A DNA stretch of 64,000 nucleotides from Streptomyces filamentosus (GCF_014654895.1 NZ_BNBE01000004.1:992001-1056000); one strand, 5' to 3'; shown: positions 51,289-60,862, numbered from the stretch's first letter. Made by a program: numbers and translations. Notes: generated by a model from the letters alone, not told the origin.

Positions 51289-53877
51289 CTATTTCGGTGT
51301 GATGTCTGAGGAGTAGAGGATGTGCGTGCCTGGGGCGAGCGTGCCGGGTTCGCCTCCGGGCAGGTCGACGACGGCCGTGCAGTTCGCGGGGACGGTGATC
51401 TCTGCCTTCATCCCGTCCGCGGTGGCCTCCCAGAACAGGGAGGCGGTGCCGTGCGGGGTCTCGTGGCGGGTGCGTGCCCAGGTGATCCCGCCTCCGGGGC
51501 GGGGCCGGAAGACGAGAGTCCGGGCGCCAGGTGCGGTGACTGCGATGCCGCCGACGACCCGGTGGAGCCAGTCGGCGACGGCTCCGAGGGCGTAGTGGTT
51601 GAAGGAGGTCATGCCGCCGGGGTTGAGGGTGCCGTCGGGTCGGAGGCTGTCCCAGCGTTCCCAGATGGTGGTGGCGCCCATGGCGACGGTGTAGAGCCAG
51701 GAGGGGCAGTCGGTCTGGAGCAGGAGCCGGTAGGCGGTGTCGAGGTGGCCGGTGTCGGTGAGCGCGTCGCAGATGAGGGGGGTGCCGACGAAGCCGGTGG
51801 CGATGCGGGCGCCGTCCTGCTCGACGAGCTCGGCCAGGCGGTCGCCGGCGGTCTGGCGTCGGCTCGCGTCCAGGAGGTCGAAGGCGATCGCGAGGGCGTA
51901 GGCGGTGGGGCTGTCGCTGGTCAGGCAGCCGTCGGGGCGGACGTACGCGTTCTGGAACGCGGTGGTGATCTCGTCGGCGAGGGTGCCGTAGGCGGTGGCG
52001 TCGTCGGTGTGGCCCAGTTCGCGGGCGGCACGGGCGAGGTGGCGTGCGGAGTGGGCGAAGTAGGCGGTGGCGACGAGGTACCGGTCGGTGCGTCCGGCGG
52101 CGGGGTCGTCCGGCGGGGCGGCGGGGTCGAGCCAGTCGCCGAGCTGGAAGCCGGTGTCCCAAAGCCGGTTGGGGCCGGCGAGCTTTTCGACGAGGTCGAC
52201 CCAGCGCTTGCCCATGGGGTAGTGGCGGCGGAGGAGTTCGGGGTCTCCGAAGCGCTGGTAGAGGGCCCAGGGGGTGAGGGTGGCGACGTCGCCCCAGGCG
52301 GCTCCGGGCTGGATGGGCGTCCACATCGGTTCGCCGGGAATGACGGGGACGTACCAGGGGATGGTGCCGTCGGGGAGCTGTTCGAGTCCGACGTCGGCGA
52401 GCCAGGAGTCGAGCATGCCGGCGCAGTCGTAGAGGAAGCTCGCGGTGGGGGCGAAGACCTGGATGTCCCCGGTCCAGCCGAGGCGTTCGTCGCGCTGGGG
52501 GCAGTCGGTGGGTATGTCGACGAAGTTGCCGCGCATGCTCCACAGGACGTTCTCGTGCAGGCGGTTGACCATCGGATCGCTGCACTCGAACCAGCCGGTG
52601 CGGCGCATGTCCGTGTGGTACACGCGGGCGGTGACGGCCTGCGGTTCGAGCTCGCCGGGCCATCCGGAGATCTCCGCGTAGCGGAAGCCGTGGAGCGTGA
52701 AGCGGGGTTCCCAGGTGCAGGGGCCGGTGCCGGGAAGGACGAGCGTGTCCGTGGAGTGCGCTTCCCGCAGGGGCCGGGTGGCGAGTTCTCCGTCCTGGAG
52801 GACCTCCGCGTGCCGGAGGGTGAGGGTGGTGCCCTCGGGCCCGTCGGCGGTGATCCTCAGCCGGCCGACGAGGTTCTGCCCGAAGTCGAGCACGTGACGG
52901 CCGTCGGCGGTGCGGGTGACCGAGACCGGGAGGATCTCCTCGGTGCAGCGGACCGGGGGACCTTCGGGGGCGACGAGCGTCCGGGGATCCCGGGTGCCGG
53001 TGCGGACGGGGGTCCAGCCGTCGGGCGGTGCCGTCGGGGTGGCCCAGTGGGGGTCGTCGAGGCGGGCGTCGAAGTGTTCGCCCTCGTACAGGCCGCTGGT
53101 CAGGATGGGGCCGGGGGCCGCGTGCCAGGAGGCGTCGGTGGCGATGACGGTAGTGGTGCCGTCGGTGTAGGTGATCTCCAGTTGGGCGATGAGCGACTGG
53201 TCGGTGCCGTAGATGTTGCGGGTGCCGCCGTCGAAGCCGTACTTCCCGCGGTACCAGCCGTCACCCAGCCAGGCGCCGATGGTGTTGGCGCCGGGCGTGA
53301 GGAGGGCGGTGACGTCGTGGGTGCGGTAGCGCAGCCGGTGGGGGTAGACGGTCCAGCCCGGGGCGAGGGTCTCGTCGCCGACGCGGGTGCCGTTGATCTC
53401 GGCTTCGTACAGGCCGTGGGCGGTGATGTAGAGGCGGGCGCGCCCGATCGGCTTGTCGTCGGTCCGGAAGTGCCGGCGGACCCGAGCCGGTCGGCGTTCG
53501 GCCTCCGGGTCTTCGTCCCAGCCCGCGCCGACGGGGACGGCGGTCCAGTCCTCCGGGGCGAGCAGGCCGGCCTCGACGGTGCTGGGCTCGCTCCACGCGG
53601 ACGGCTCGCCGTCGTTCGTCGGCCAGGTGCGGACACGGACGACGGCGCGTTCGCGGGAGGCCAGTGGTGCGGCGGGCCAGGCGACGAGGACGTGGTCGGA
53701 GCCGGTGACCCGGCCGGTGCGGTGACTGTGGCCCTGGCGTTCGACTTCGATTTCGTAGGCGTGCTGGTCGCCGGCTTCGGCGGCGGGGGTCCAGGACAGC
53801 CGGGGGGTGCCGGTTCCGATGCCGAGACCGTCCGTGAGGTGCTCGAAGCGCACCGGGGAGGGCGGGAGGGGCTGCAT
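51289..53877 (-). CDS. Alpha-L-rhamnosidase (GH78)
   Basis: Encodes 862 aa without a signal peptide, so it acts in the cytoplasm on imported substrate. It starts with a fibronectin-like domain (PRLSWTPAAEAGDQHAYEIEV), then Bac_rhamnosid_N (RARLYITAHGLYEAEINGTRVGDETLAPGWTVYPHRLRYRT), a concanavalin-like domain (HVLDFGQNLVGRLRI), and the (alpha/alpha)6 catalytic domain with the family signature DIPTDCPQRDERLGWTGD around residue 460. A C-terminal Greek-key domain follows. It cleaves terminal alpha-L-rhamnose from glycosides. It is the last gene of the SBP-permease-permease operon. Confidence 0.93.
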   Translation of the reverse strand: MQPLPPSPVRFEHLTDGLGIGTGTPRLSWTPAAEAGDQHAYEIEVERQGHSHRTGRVTGSDHVLVAWPAAPLASRERAVVRVRTWPTNDGEPSAWSEPSTVEAGLLAPEDWTAVPVGAGWDEDPEAERRPARVRRHFRTDDKPIGRARLYITAHGLYEAEINGTRVGDETLAPGWTVYPHRLRYRTHDVTALLTPGANTIGAWLGDGWYRGKYGFDGGTRNIYGTDQSLIAQLEITYTDGTTTVIATDASWHAAPGPILTSGLYEGEHFDARLDDPHWATPTAPPDGWTPVRTGTRDPRTLVAPEGPPVRCTEEILPVSVTRTADGRHVLDFGQNLVGRLRITADGPEGTTLTLRHAEVLQDGELATRPLREAHSTDTLVLPGTGPCTWEPRFTLHGFRYAEISGWPGELEPQAVTARVYHTDMRRTGWFECSDPMVNRLHENVLWSMRGNFVDIPTDCPQRDERLGWTGDIQVFAPTASFLYDCAGMLDSWLADVGLEQLPDGTIPWYVPVIPGEPMWTPIQPGAAWGDVATLTPWALYQRFGDPELLRRHYPMGKRWVDLVEKLAGPNRLWDTGFQLGDWLDPAAPPDDPAAGRTDRYLVATAYFAHSARHLARAARELGHTDDATAYGTLADEITTAFQNAYVRPDGCLTSDSPTAYALAIAFDLLDASRRQTAGDRLAELVEQDGARIATGFVGTPLICDALTDTGHLDTAYRLLLQTDCPSWLYTVAMGATTIWERWDSLRPDGTLNPGGMTSFNHYALGAVADWLHRVVGGIAVTAPGARTLVFRPRPGGGITWARTRHETPHGTASLFWEATADGMKAEITVPANCTAVVDLPGGEPGTLAPGTHILYSSDITPK

Positions 53878-53923
53878 GGAAGGGGCCTTTCGTGTGCTCG
53901 GGCGGTTCGGTGGAGGCGCTGTG

Positions 53924-54826
53924 TCAGCCCTTGACCGCTCCCGAGGTGAGGCCCTTCATGACCTTCTGGTTGAGGAAGAGGTAGATCACGAGGGTGCCGA
54001 AGACGTTGATGCAGATGGCCGCGAACAGGGGGCCGTACTGGGTGGCGCCGAAGTCGCCGGTGAAGTTGAGCAGGCCGACCTGGATGGTGCGCAGGTCCTG
54101 GCTGTTGGTGAAGGTCAGCGCGATCAGCAGGTCGTTCCAGATGAAGAAGAACTGGACGAGGCCGACGGTGAGCAGGGCGTTGCGGACCACGGGGATGCTG
54201 ATGGTCCAGAAGGCGCGCAGGATGCCGGCGCCGTCGAGGGTGGCCGCCTCGAAGAGTTCGCGCGGGACGGTCTTGTAGTAGGTGGCCATCATGAAGACGG
54301 TCAGGGGCAGGCCGGTGCCGGTGTAGGTGAGGATGAGCGGCCACAGGGTGCCGGACAGGCCGGTCTGGAAGTAGATGGTGAACAGGGGCAGCAGGATCAT
54401 CTGCGGGGGGATCATCATGCCGGCGAGGAAGACCAGGAGGGTGAGGCTGCGGCCCTTCCAGACCATGATCTGCAGGGCGAAGCCGGCGGCGGTGCCGAGC
54501 AGGAGGATGAGGGCGAGGGCGGGGACGACGGCCAGGAGGCTGTTCTTGACGTAGAGGCCGATGTTGCCGGTGGTCCAGGCTTCGGCGTAGTTGCCCCATT
54601 CCCAGGTGGTGGGCAGGCTCCAGGTCGAATTGTTGAGGTAGTCGCTGTTGGACTTGACCGAGGTCAGGAACATCCAGATCAGCGGGTAGACCTCGACGAT
54701 CAAAAGGATGGTGACGGCGAGGCGGATCCACAGGCGGCCGCCTGCCTTGCGTGCTGCGCGGAGCGGCGGCTGCTTGGCCCGCTTGTGGCCGGCGGTGGCG
54801 GTCTTCGGCGCGGTGTCGATGGCCAT
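53924..54826 (-). CDS. Carbohydrate ABC transporter permease (MalG type)
   Basis: Encodes 300 aa with six membrane segments starting at WIRLAVTILLIVEVYPLIWMF. The EAA loop that contacts the ATPase reads ELFEAATLDGAGILRAFWTISIPVVRNALL around residue 190. Only permeases and the binding protein are encoded here, so the shared ATPase (MsiK in Streptomyces) must come from elsewhere. The start is ATG at 54824-54826; it lies 5 bp after the first permease gene. Confidence 0.92.
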   Translation of the reverse strand: MAIDTAPKTATAGHKRAKQPPLRAARKAGGRLWIRLAVTILLIVEVYPLIWMFLTSVKSNSDYLNNSTWSLPTTWEWGNYAEAWTTGNIGLYVKNSLLAVVPALALILLLGTAAGFALQIMVWKGRSLTLLVFLAGMMIPPQMILLPLFTIYFQTGLSGTLWPLILTYTGTGLPLTVFMMATYYKTVPRELFEAATLDGAGILRAFWTISIPVVRNALLTVGLVQFFFIWNDLLIALTFTNSQDLRTIQVGLLNFTGDFGATQYGPLFAAICINVFGTLVIYLFLNQKVMKGLTSGAVKG

Positions 54827-54831
54827 GGCGT

Positions 54832-55716
54832 TCAGCTCTCCGTGTTGTCGCGCCGGGAGACGCGGTAGACCGCCAGGCTCACCAGGAGGCAGACGACGGT
54901 GAGGAGCAGCGCGATGGTGCTGCCGTAGCCGTACTCGCTGTAGGTGAACGACGACTGGAACATGTACAGGGTCAGCGGGGTGGTTCCGGTGCCGGGTCCG
55001 CCGTTGGTGAGGGCGACGACGGAGTCGAAGACCTTGAGGGTGCCGTTGATGCTGAAGATCAGGGACGACAGGAGGACGGGCAGGGAGAGCGGCAGCACGA
55101 TGTGGCGGATCAGGCGGAGGCCGGAGGCGCCGTCGAGGCGGGCGGATTCGAGGACCTCGTCGGGGATGTCCATGAGGCCGGCGAAGAGCAGGACGGCGTA
55201 GAAGCCCATGGAGCGCCAGATGTCCATGATGATCAGGACCCAGAAGGCGCTGCCGGCGCTGCCGAAGAAGTCGATGGACTCCAGGCCGAGGGCGTTGAGG
55301 AGGGAGTTGACGGGGCCGGGCTGGGGGGCGACCTGGAAGAGTTTCTGGAAGAGCAGGCCGACGGCGACCGTGGGGAGGATGACGGGGAAGAAGGCCAGGG
55401 TGCGGACGAGCGCGGAGGCCTTCTTGAGGAAGAAGACGTAGAGGAGGGCCAGGAGGTAGCCGGCGATGACCTGGCCGGCGGTGACGATCACCGCGTACTT
55501 CAGGGTGAACCACAGGGCCTCGTGGACGGCCGGGTCGTCGAGGAGCCGGGTGAAGTTGTCCAGGCCGCTTCCGGTGAACCCTTCGATGGAGTTGCCCTTG
55601 GTGAAGGAGTACCCGAGCGACCACACCATCGGGACGAGCATGATCAGGGTGTAGACGAGGAGTGCGGGACCGAGCAGGATCAGGATTGCCCTGCGGTCAC
55701 CGAGTACGCGGTGCAT
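54832..55716 (-). CDS. Carbohydrate ABC transporter permease (MalF type)
   Basis: Encodes 294 aa, beginning MHRVLGDRRAILILLGPALL. Six membrane segments are seen, with the EAA motif DEVLESARLDGASGLRLIRHIVLPLSLPVLL around residue 185. It partners the following permease in a CUT1-type sugar importer. The 73 bp between it and the binding-protein gene may contain a partial terminator that sets the usual excess of binding protein; no strong stem was identified. Confidence 0.92.
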   Translation of the reverse strand: MHRVLGDRRAILILLGPALLVYTLIMLVPMVWSLGYSFTKGNSIEGFTGSGLDNFTRLLDDPAVHEALWFTLKYAVIVTAGQVIAGYLLALLYVFFLKKASALVRTLAFFPVILPTVAVGLLFQKLFQVAPQPGPVNSLLNALGLESIDFFGSAGSAFWVLIIMDIWRSMGFYAVLLFAGLMDIPDEVLESARLDGASGLRLIRHIVLPLSLPVLLSSLIFSINGTLKVFDSVVALTNGGPGTGTTPLTLYMFQSSFTYSEYGYGSTIALLLTVVCLLVSLAVYRVSRRDNTES

Positions 55717-55789
55717 GAGTGGTGTCCACTTCGTTTCTGGTGAAGGGCCGGGCGGGCGGCGCGCCGGCGGGCGCCCGCCCCGCGGGGTG

Positions 55790-57100
55790 TCACTGGCTGC
55801 CGAGCGCGGCCTGGACGGTCTCCATGAACTTCTGGGGGCTGATGCTGCCGTTGACGAGTCCGGGGGCGCTGGTGTTGCTGAGGGTGGTGGCCTTGGTGCT
55901 GAAGAGGGCCTCGAACCACAGGACGTTCTGCTTGGAGCTGCTGATCGTCTTGCGGACGGTGCCGGCGACCTCGCTGGAGTCCTTGACCGGGGTGTTGACC
56001 TTGAAGCCGGTGATGGTGCCGTGGTCCTTCAGGGCGGTGCTGCCGAAGTTCTTGGCGATGCAGCTGACCCAGGCGCCGGTCTTGTCGTCGAAGGTCTTCG
56101 AGCCGAGGGTGACGGCCAGGCCGATGTTGGAGGGGTACTGGTCGATGGAGCCCTTGCCGCCCTTGACGGCGGGGAAGGGCATGAAGCCGACGTTCTCGGC
56201 GCCGATCTTGTTCTGCTTGGGGTCGGCGATGTTGGCCAGGGCCCAGCTGCCCATGTAGAACATGCCGGACTTGCCGGTGAGGAACTGGTTCATCGCGGTG
56301 TCGTAGTCGATGGAGCCGACGCCCTTGCCGAAGTAGCCCTTCTTGCCGAGGGCGGCGACCTCTTCGGCGGCCTTGACGTACTCGGGGTCGGTCAGCTGGG
56401 CGGTGCCGGCGTCGACCTTGTCGAGGGCGTCGGGGCCGAGGCTGCGGTAGAGGTAGCCGCTGATGAGGCGGGTGAGCGGCCAGCCCTGCGCGCCGGAGGC
56501 GGAGAACGGCTGGATGCCCTTGGCGTTCAGCTTCTCCGCGGCGGCCAGCAGCTCGTCCCAGGTGCCGGGGACGGCGATGCCGTTCTCCTGGAAGAGCTTC
56601 TTGTTGTAGAAGATCCCCTCGATGTTGTACTCGTACGGCAGCGCCATCAGCTTGCCGCCGTACAGGGCCTTGATCGTGGAGACTGCGGCCGGCTCCAGCT
56701 GGTCGAGGACGCCGAGGCGCTCCAGCTCCATCTCGATGTCCGCGACCTTGCCGCCCTTGGCGAGCTGCTTGGTCAGCGCGGGGGCGTTGCCGGCGGCGAA
56801 CATCGAGGGCAGCGCGTCCTGGCCGGCGAGCAGCTGGAGCTTCTGGTCCAGCTGCGCCTGCGGGATGGTCTCGACCTTGAGCGGAAGGGCGGCGTTCTCG
56901 GTCTTGCAGGCGCTCTTGGAGAGCGTGGTCAGTGCCGTGCGCGTGGTCGTGTTCTCGGTGACGCTGAGGTACGTGAAGTCCTTGGGCGCCGCGGAGGTGC
57001 CACCGCCGCTGCCACCGCAGGCGGTGACGACGAGGGCCAGGGACAGAACGCCGGCCGAGGCGAGAGCGAAACGGCGGGCGCGGATCGTGCGGTGGGGCAC
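55790..57100 (-). CDS. Sugar ABC transporter substrate-binding lipoprotein
   Basis: Encodes 436 aa from GTG at 57098-57100 (MPHRTIRARRFALASAGVLS), with GGGAG upstream. The lipobox VTAC at residues ~24-27 directs lipid anchoring. The mature protein is a CUT1-type (family 1) binding protein with KVADIEMELERLGVLDQL, LPYEYNIEGIFYNKKLFQENG and GKSGMFYMGSWALANIADP segments. With the two permeases and the GH78 gene it suggests import of a rhamnose-containing oligosaccharide or glycoside. It is divergent from a LacI regulator, with an operator-like site upstream of its start. Confidence 0.92.
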   Translation of the reverse strand: MPHRTIRARRFALASAGVLSLALVVTACGGSGGGTSAAPKDFTYLSVTENTTTRTALTTLSKSACKTENAALPLKVETIPQAQLDQKLQLLAGQDALPSMFAAGNAPALTKQLAKGGKVADIEMELERLGVLDQLEPAAVSTIKALYGGKLMALPYEYNIEGIFYNKKLFQENGIAVPGTWDELLAAAEKLNAKGIQPFSASGAQGWPLTRLISGYLYRSLGPDALDKVDAGTAQLTDPEYVKAAEEVAALGKKGYFGKGVGSIDYDTAMNQFLTGKSGMFYMGSWALANIADPKQNKIGAENVGFMPFPAVKGGKGSIDQYPSNIGLAVTLGSKTFDDKTGAWVSCIAKNFGSTALKDHGTITGFKVNTPVKDSSEVAGTVRKTISSSKQNVLWFEALFSTKATTLSNTSAPGLVNGSISPQKFMETVQAALGSQ

Positions 57101-57191
57101 TGGAGACTCCCAGGGATCGTGAGAGAAGAAGGGGCGCTCAGCGGGCGCGAGGAGCGGCGGAGAGACCGGCCGCACAGAGACGGAGTGATGT

Positions 57192-57201
57192 AGAACGTTC
57201 T
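57192..57201. promoter_or_regulatory. LacI-type operator AGAACGTTCT
   Basis: A perfect 10-bp palindrome lies 92 bp upstream of the binding-protein gene. It contains the central CG typical of LacI-family sites (AACGTT). A related half-matching site occurs at 57311-57320. Confidence 0.7.
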
Positions 57202-57310
57202 CCATCTGAACTTGCAACACCATGACGCCATCCCTCTGGCGTCGTCAAGACACAGACGCGTAACATCAGCGTTGCCTAGCCAGATCCGTGGTCTCTCCAC
57301 AACTCTGGGC

Positions 57311-57320
57311 GTAGAACGTT
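57311..57320. promoter_or_regulatory. Second LacI-type operator, GTAGAACGTT
   Basis: Shares GTAGAACGTT with the site at 57190-57199 and sits 30 bp before the LacI start, so it probably gives autoregulation. The two sites are about 12 helical turns apart, which would allow looping. Confidence 0.6.
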
Positions 57321-57349
57321 GCACCGAGAGTGAGGAGACCGGAGTTCTC

Positions 57350-58399
57350 ATGGTTATGGACAGTTCTTCCAAGAACGCCAAACGGGTGACGATCACCGAT
57401 GTGGCCCGGCACGCCGGCGTGTCCACCGCCGCCGTGTCCAAGGTCATGCGCAACGCCTACGGCGTGAGTCCGGCCATGCAGGAGCGTGTCCGGGCGGCCA
57501 TGGCGGAGCTCGGATACCGGCCCCACGCCGCCGCCCGGGGCATGCGGGGACGCACGTACACGATCGGCGTCCTGCTCGACAACGTCCGCAACCCGTTCTT
57601 CGCCGACATCCTCGACGGCGTCCACGAGCAGCTGGAGGACAGCGAGTACACGGTCCTCATCGGCGCGGCCGGCTTCGGCGCCGGGGAACAGGCACGTACT
57701 GTCCGGGCCATGGTGGACCGTCAGATGGACGGTCTGATCCTCATCGCCCCCGGGACGCCGCGCCCCGAGGTCCTGGCCACGGCCGAGGCCACCCCGACGG
57801 TGGTCATCGGCCACCACGACATCTCCGACGTCCACGACTCCGTCGTCGACGCCGACGACCTCGGCGCGGGCCTGGTGGTCGACCACCTTGTCGGACTCGG
57901 GCACCGGGACATCGCGCTGGTCTCGGCGGCCGGGAACAAGACCGGCCGCTGGCGACGCCCCCCGGAGATCGTGCTGGCCGACGGCTACCTCCAGGCCATG
58001 GAGCGCCACGGACTGGCGGACCACGCCCGCGTGCACCACGCCGCCTACTCCGACGACGGCGGCCACGCGGCGGGCCTCGCCCTGCTCTCCGGCGACGACC
58101 GGCCCACGGCGATCCTGACCGGCGCCGATATCGCGGCACTGGGCATCTACCGGGCGGCGGACGACCTGGGCCTGTCCATTCCCGGTGACGTCTCGCTCGT
58201 CGGGTACAACAACACCGCCGTCGCCTCCCTCGCCCCGGTCCAGCTCACCAGCGTGGACCAGGCCGGACACACGATGGGCGCGACCGCCGCACGCATGCTG
58301 ATCGAACGCGTCGAGGGGCGCCGCGACCGGGCCATGCGCACCACGATGACCCCGCGACTGGTCGTACGGCGCAGCAGCGCCGCGCCCGGCGTCCGGTGA
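57350..58399 (+). CDS. LacI-family regulator of the glycoside operon
   Basis: Encodes 349 aa, from ATG at 57350 with GGAG 6 bases upstream; ATG 57356 is also possible. The helix-turn-helix RVTITDVARHAGVSTAAVSKVMRNAYGVSP is at residues ~11-40, followed by the hinge RPHAAARGMRG and a periplasmic-binding-protein-like sensor (IGVLLDNVRNPFFADILDGV ... VVDADDLGAGLVVDHLVGLG). It faces the ABC transporter-GH78 operon and should repress it until rhamnose or a glycoside inducer is bound. The neighbouring operators support this. Confidence 0.9.
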   Translation: MVMDSSSKNAKRVTITDVARHAGVSTAAVSKVMRNAYGVSPAMQERVRAAMAELGYRPHAAARGMRGRTYTIGVLLDNVRNPFFADILDGVHEQLEDSEYTVLIGAAGFGAGEQARTVRAMVDRQMDGLILIAPGTPRPEVLATAEATPTVVIGHHDISDVHDSVVDADDLGAGLVVDHLVGLGHRDIALVSAAGNKTGRWRRPPEIVLADGYLQAMERHGLADHARVHHAAYSDDGGHAAGLALLSGDDRPTAILTGADIAALGIYRAADDLGLSIPGDVSLVGYNNTAVASLAPVQLTSVDQAGHTMGATAARMLIERVEGRRDRAMRTTMTPRLVVRRSSAAPGVR

Positions 58400-58414
58400 C
58401 CGCAGGTTTCGGGG

Positions 58415-59440
58415 ATGCGTCCTTCGCAGCGTGTCGGAATCAAGGAGGTCGCCCGGACAGCGGGGGTCTCCATCGGAACGGTGTCCAACGTACTCAATCG
58501 CCCTGAACTCGTCTCCCCGTCCACCCGGTCCCTGGTCATATCCGTCATCGACTCGCTCGGGTACGTCAGGCTCGCCGGTGCCCGGCAGTTGCGCGGCAGC
58601 GCCTCCTCGCAGCTGCTGGCGCTGTACGGCGTGGACGTGGCGGACCCGCGCGACGCGGCCCTCGCCGCCGGGGTAGAGCGGGCGGCCGAGGAGGCGGGAC
58701 TGGGCGTGCTGATGTGCGGGGGCGGCCGCGAGGCTGGACGAATGCGCCACGATGTCGGGCTGCTCGCCTCTTACCAGGTACGTGGTGTCGTCATCGCTGC
58801 CTTCCCCGAAACCGAGCGGGCGGTGGCAGCCTGTATCGAACAGGGGGTGGCCTGTGTAGTAGCCGGTCAGGGCATGGAGGCGGCCGGCATGTGTTCCGTC
58901 GCGGTCGACGATCACATCGGCGGCCGGGCGGCCGCGGCGCATCTGCTCGCCCAGGGCCACCGATCCGTCGTGGTCGTCAGCGTGCCGGGATCCGACCCGC
59001 TGATGCGCCAGAGGTACCAAGGAGCCATGGAGTGCCTGAACGAGTTCCGCGACGGGGCCTTGCGTGTCACGGAGTTGGCGACCGAGGACGCCTCCGTCGG
59101 TGCGGGGCGGGATGCCGGGCAGCGACTTCTCGCGGTGGCTCCCCGGCCGACTGCGGTCCTCTGCTTCCACGACTTGCCGGCCCTCGGCCTCATGCAGGTA
59201 TTGCACGAGGCCGGCGTACGCGTGCCGCACGATGTCGCTGTGGCCGGGTATGAGGATCTCGCCTTTGCCGCAGCCGCGGCGGTGCCGCTGACCTCGGTCC
59301 GCTGGCCTGCCCGCACCCTGGGCATGCGTGCGGGCCGTCTGCTCGTCGAGCACACGGCCCAGGGCACTCACCAACACGTTCACGAGGTGCTGACACCCGA
59401 ACTGGTCGTGCGCCGTTCCACCCTGAGTACTCCCATGTAA
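58415..59440 (+). CDS. Second LacI-family regulator
   Basis: Encodes 341 aa starting MRPSQRVGIKEVARTAGVSI. The helix-turn-helix (GIKEVARTAGVSIGTVSNVLNRPELVSP) and sensor domain (ASYQVRGVVIAAFPETERAV, VDDHIGGRAAAAHLLAQGHR) are intact. The gene starts 15 bp after the stop of the first LacI gene, so they may be co-transcribed. It converges with the MFS gene across 13 bp. Its target may be that transporter or a distant locus; the sequence does not tell. Confidence 0.88.
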   Translation: MRPSQRVGIKEVARTAGVSIGTVSNVLNRPELVSPSTRSLVISVIDSLGYVRLAGARQLRGSASSQLLALYGVDVADPRDAALAAGVERAAEEAGLGVLMCGGGREAGRMRHDVGLLASYQVRGVVIAAFPETERAVAACIEQGVACVVAGQGMEAAGMCSVAVDDHIGGRAAAAHLLAQGHRSVVVVSVPGSDPLMRQRYQGAMECLNEFRDGALRVTELATEDASVGAGRDAGQRLLAVAPRPTAVLCFHDLPALGLMQVLHEAGVRVPHDVAVAGYEDLAFAAAAAVPLTSVRWPARTLGMRAGRLLVEHTAQGTHQHVHEVLTPELVVRRSTLSTPM

Positions 59441-59453
59441 CGCCTTGCCCAGT

Positions 59454-60686
59454 TCACTGCTGCGCGCTTTCGGGCGAGCCGGCGGGAGCGGGACGGCGGG
59501 CGGCCAGGAGGAGCGCGGCGGCGAGACCGCCGGCGGTCACTCCCAGAAGAGCGACGGCGGGGGCGAGACCGCCCGCGGGCCCCTTGCCCGCCAGCAGGAC
59601 GAGGGGGCAGAGGAATTCGCCGAGGAAGAAGGCCGCGGTCCACAGGCCCATGCCGCGGCCCCGGTCGGCGTAGTCCAGCAAGGACATGGCGCGGGTGACC
59701 AGCGAGGGCAGGAGCAGGCCGGTGCCGACGCAGTTGACGACGGCTCCGGCGATCAGCAGGGGGAGGCTGTCGGCAAGGCCCATCATCAGGAAGCCGGCCG
59801 CGCACAGCGCCAACAGCGCGGGCAGCCGGGGGCGCCGGTCGGGCGTGAAGCGGGTGAACAGGACGGAGCCGAGAACGGTGGCGGCGCTGGCCACCGCGGT
59901 GACGGCCCCGATGGCGCTGGTGGAGTCGGTGCCCAGGTCGTCGAGAAGGTAGGCCATCTCGACGGGGACGGTGTAGAAGACGACGGCGCCGAAGACCGTG
60001 AGGAGGCAAATACCTGCCATACGGCGGACGGGGAAAGGACTGCGCGGAAGCGCGGCGGCCGCGTCGTCGCGCTTCGCCGGGAGGGGCGTGGGCAGGGTCC
60101 GGGCCATGACGGGCGCGAGGAGCAGTCCGACGGCGTAGAGCCAGAAGGGGGCGCGCCAGTCGGCGGCCCCGAGGACTCCGCCGAGAACGAAGAAGAGCGT
60201 GGCGGAGGCAGAGGCGCACATGGTCTGCAGGGCGAGGTAGCGGTCGCGCAGGGCGCCGCTGTAGTAGTCGCCGATGAGGGTGGTACAGGCAGTCATGATC
60301 GCCGCCTCCGCCACCCCGACCAGGACACGGCTGACCAGGATGGCGTGGAGGGAGTCCAGCCACAGCGGAGCCGTGCCGAAGAGGGCGTAGAGGACGGTGG
60401 CGATGATGAGCAGGCGTTTGCGGCCGAGCCGGTCGACGATCATCCCGGCGAAGGGGGCGAGCAGAGCGAGGGAGAGAGCGGGAACGGTGAGCACGACGGG
60501 AACCAGCGCCGCGCTTCCCGGCACGTCGGCGAAGTGGTCCTGCATGCGGGGCAGCACGGGTGCGAGGAGCACCGCCCCGAGGACGGGCAGACAGCTGCCG
60601 GCCATGAGCACGACGGCGGGAAGACGGCCGGCCGGGGCCGTGCCGTGGTCGTAGTCGTGGGACGGCGGTACGACGGAAGCGGGCAT
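59454..60686 (-). CDS. MFS transporter
   Basis: Encodes 410 aa from ATG at 60684-60686 (MPASVVPPSHDYDHGTAPAG), with GGAG upstream; an ATG at 60704 is also in frame. Twelve membrane segments are predicted. The motif A region reads FAGMIVDRLGRKRLLIIATVLYALFG. It resembles uptake or efflux permeases located beside aromatic-acid catabolic genes. The LysR regulator lies upstream on the same strand, and the catabolic operon begins beyond it. The likely role is transport of the substrate degraded by the FAH/cyclase products. Confidence 0.85.
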   Translation of the reverse strand: MPASVVPPSHDYDHGTAPAGRLPAVVLMAGSCLPVLGAVLLAPVLPRMQDHFADVPGSAALVPVVLTVPALSLALLAPFAGMIVDRLGRKRLLIIATVLYALFGTAPLWLDSLHAILVSRVLVGVAEAAIMTACTTLIGDYYSGALRDRYLALQTMCASASATLFFVLGGVLGAADWRAPFWLYAVGLLLAPVMARTLPTPLPAKRDDAAAALPRSPFPVRRMAGICLLTVFGAVVFYTVPVEMAYLLDDLGTDSTSAIGAVTAVASAATVLGSVLFTRFTPDRRPRLPALLALCAAGFLMMGLADSLPLLIAGAVVNCVGTGLLLPSLVTRAMSLLDYADRGRGMGLWTAAFFLGEFLCPLVLLAGKGPAGGLAPAVALLGVTAGGLAAALLLAARRPAPAGSPESAQQ

Positions 60687-60833
60687 CACAGCGCTCCAGT
60701 GCAAGGGGGAAAAGCGAAGACGGTGCCCGGTTGAGGTGGCTGATGGGGGTGGTGCCGAACCGGGGCGGAATGCCCTCGACTATGCGGGGCGATAGCCGTG
60801 CTGCCCACCCTTTCCGCCATCCGGTTTGATGAT

Positions 60834-60862
60834 GACTCCTATCCATTGCGTGGATAGGAGTC
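60834..60862. promoter_or_regulatory. Perfect 12-bp dyad between MFS and LysR genes
   Basis: GACTCCTATCCA and TGGATAGGAGTC with a 5-base loop. It lies 51 bp past the LysR stop and about 150 bp before the MFS start. It could end LysR transcription or be an operator for the MFS gene; no T-run is present. Confidence 0.55.

Noticed and set aside
51322..53934. An 870-codon plus-strand frame opposite the rhamnosidase
   Set aside because: It is antisense to a well-supported GH78 gene and has a glycine/valine-rich composition typical of GC-rich antisense frames.
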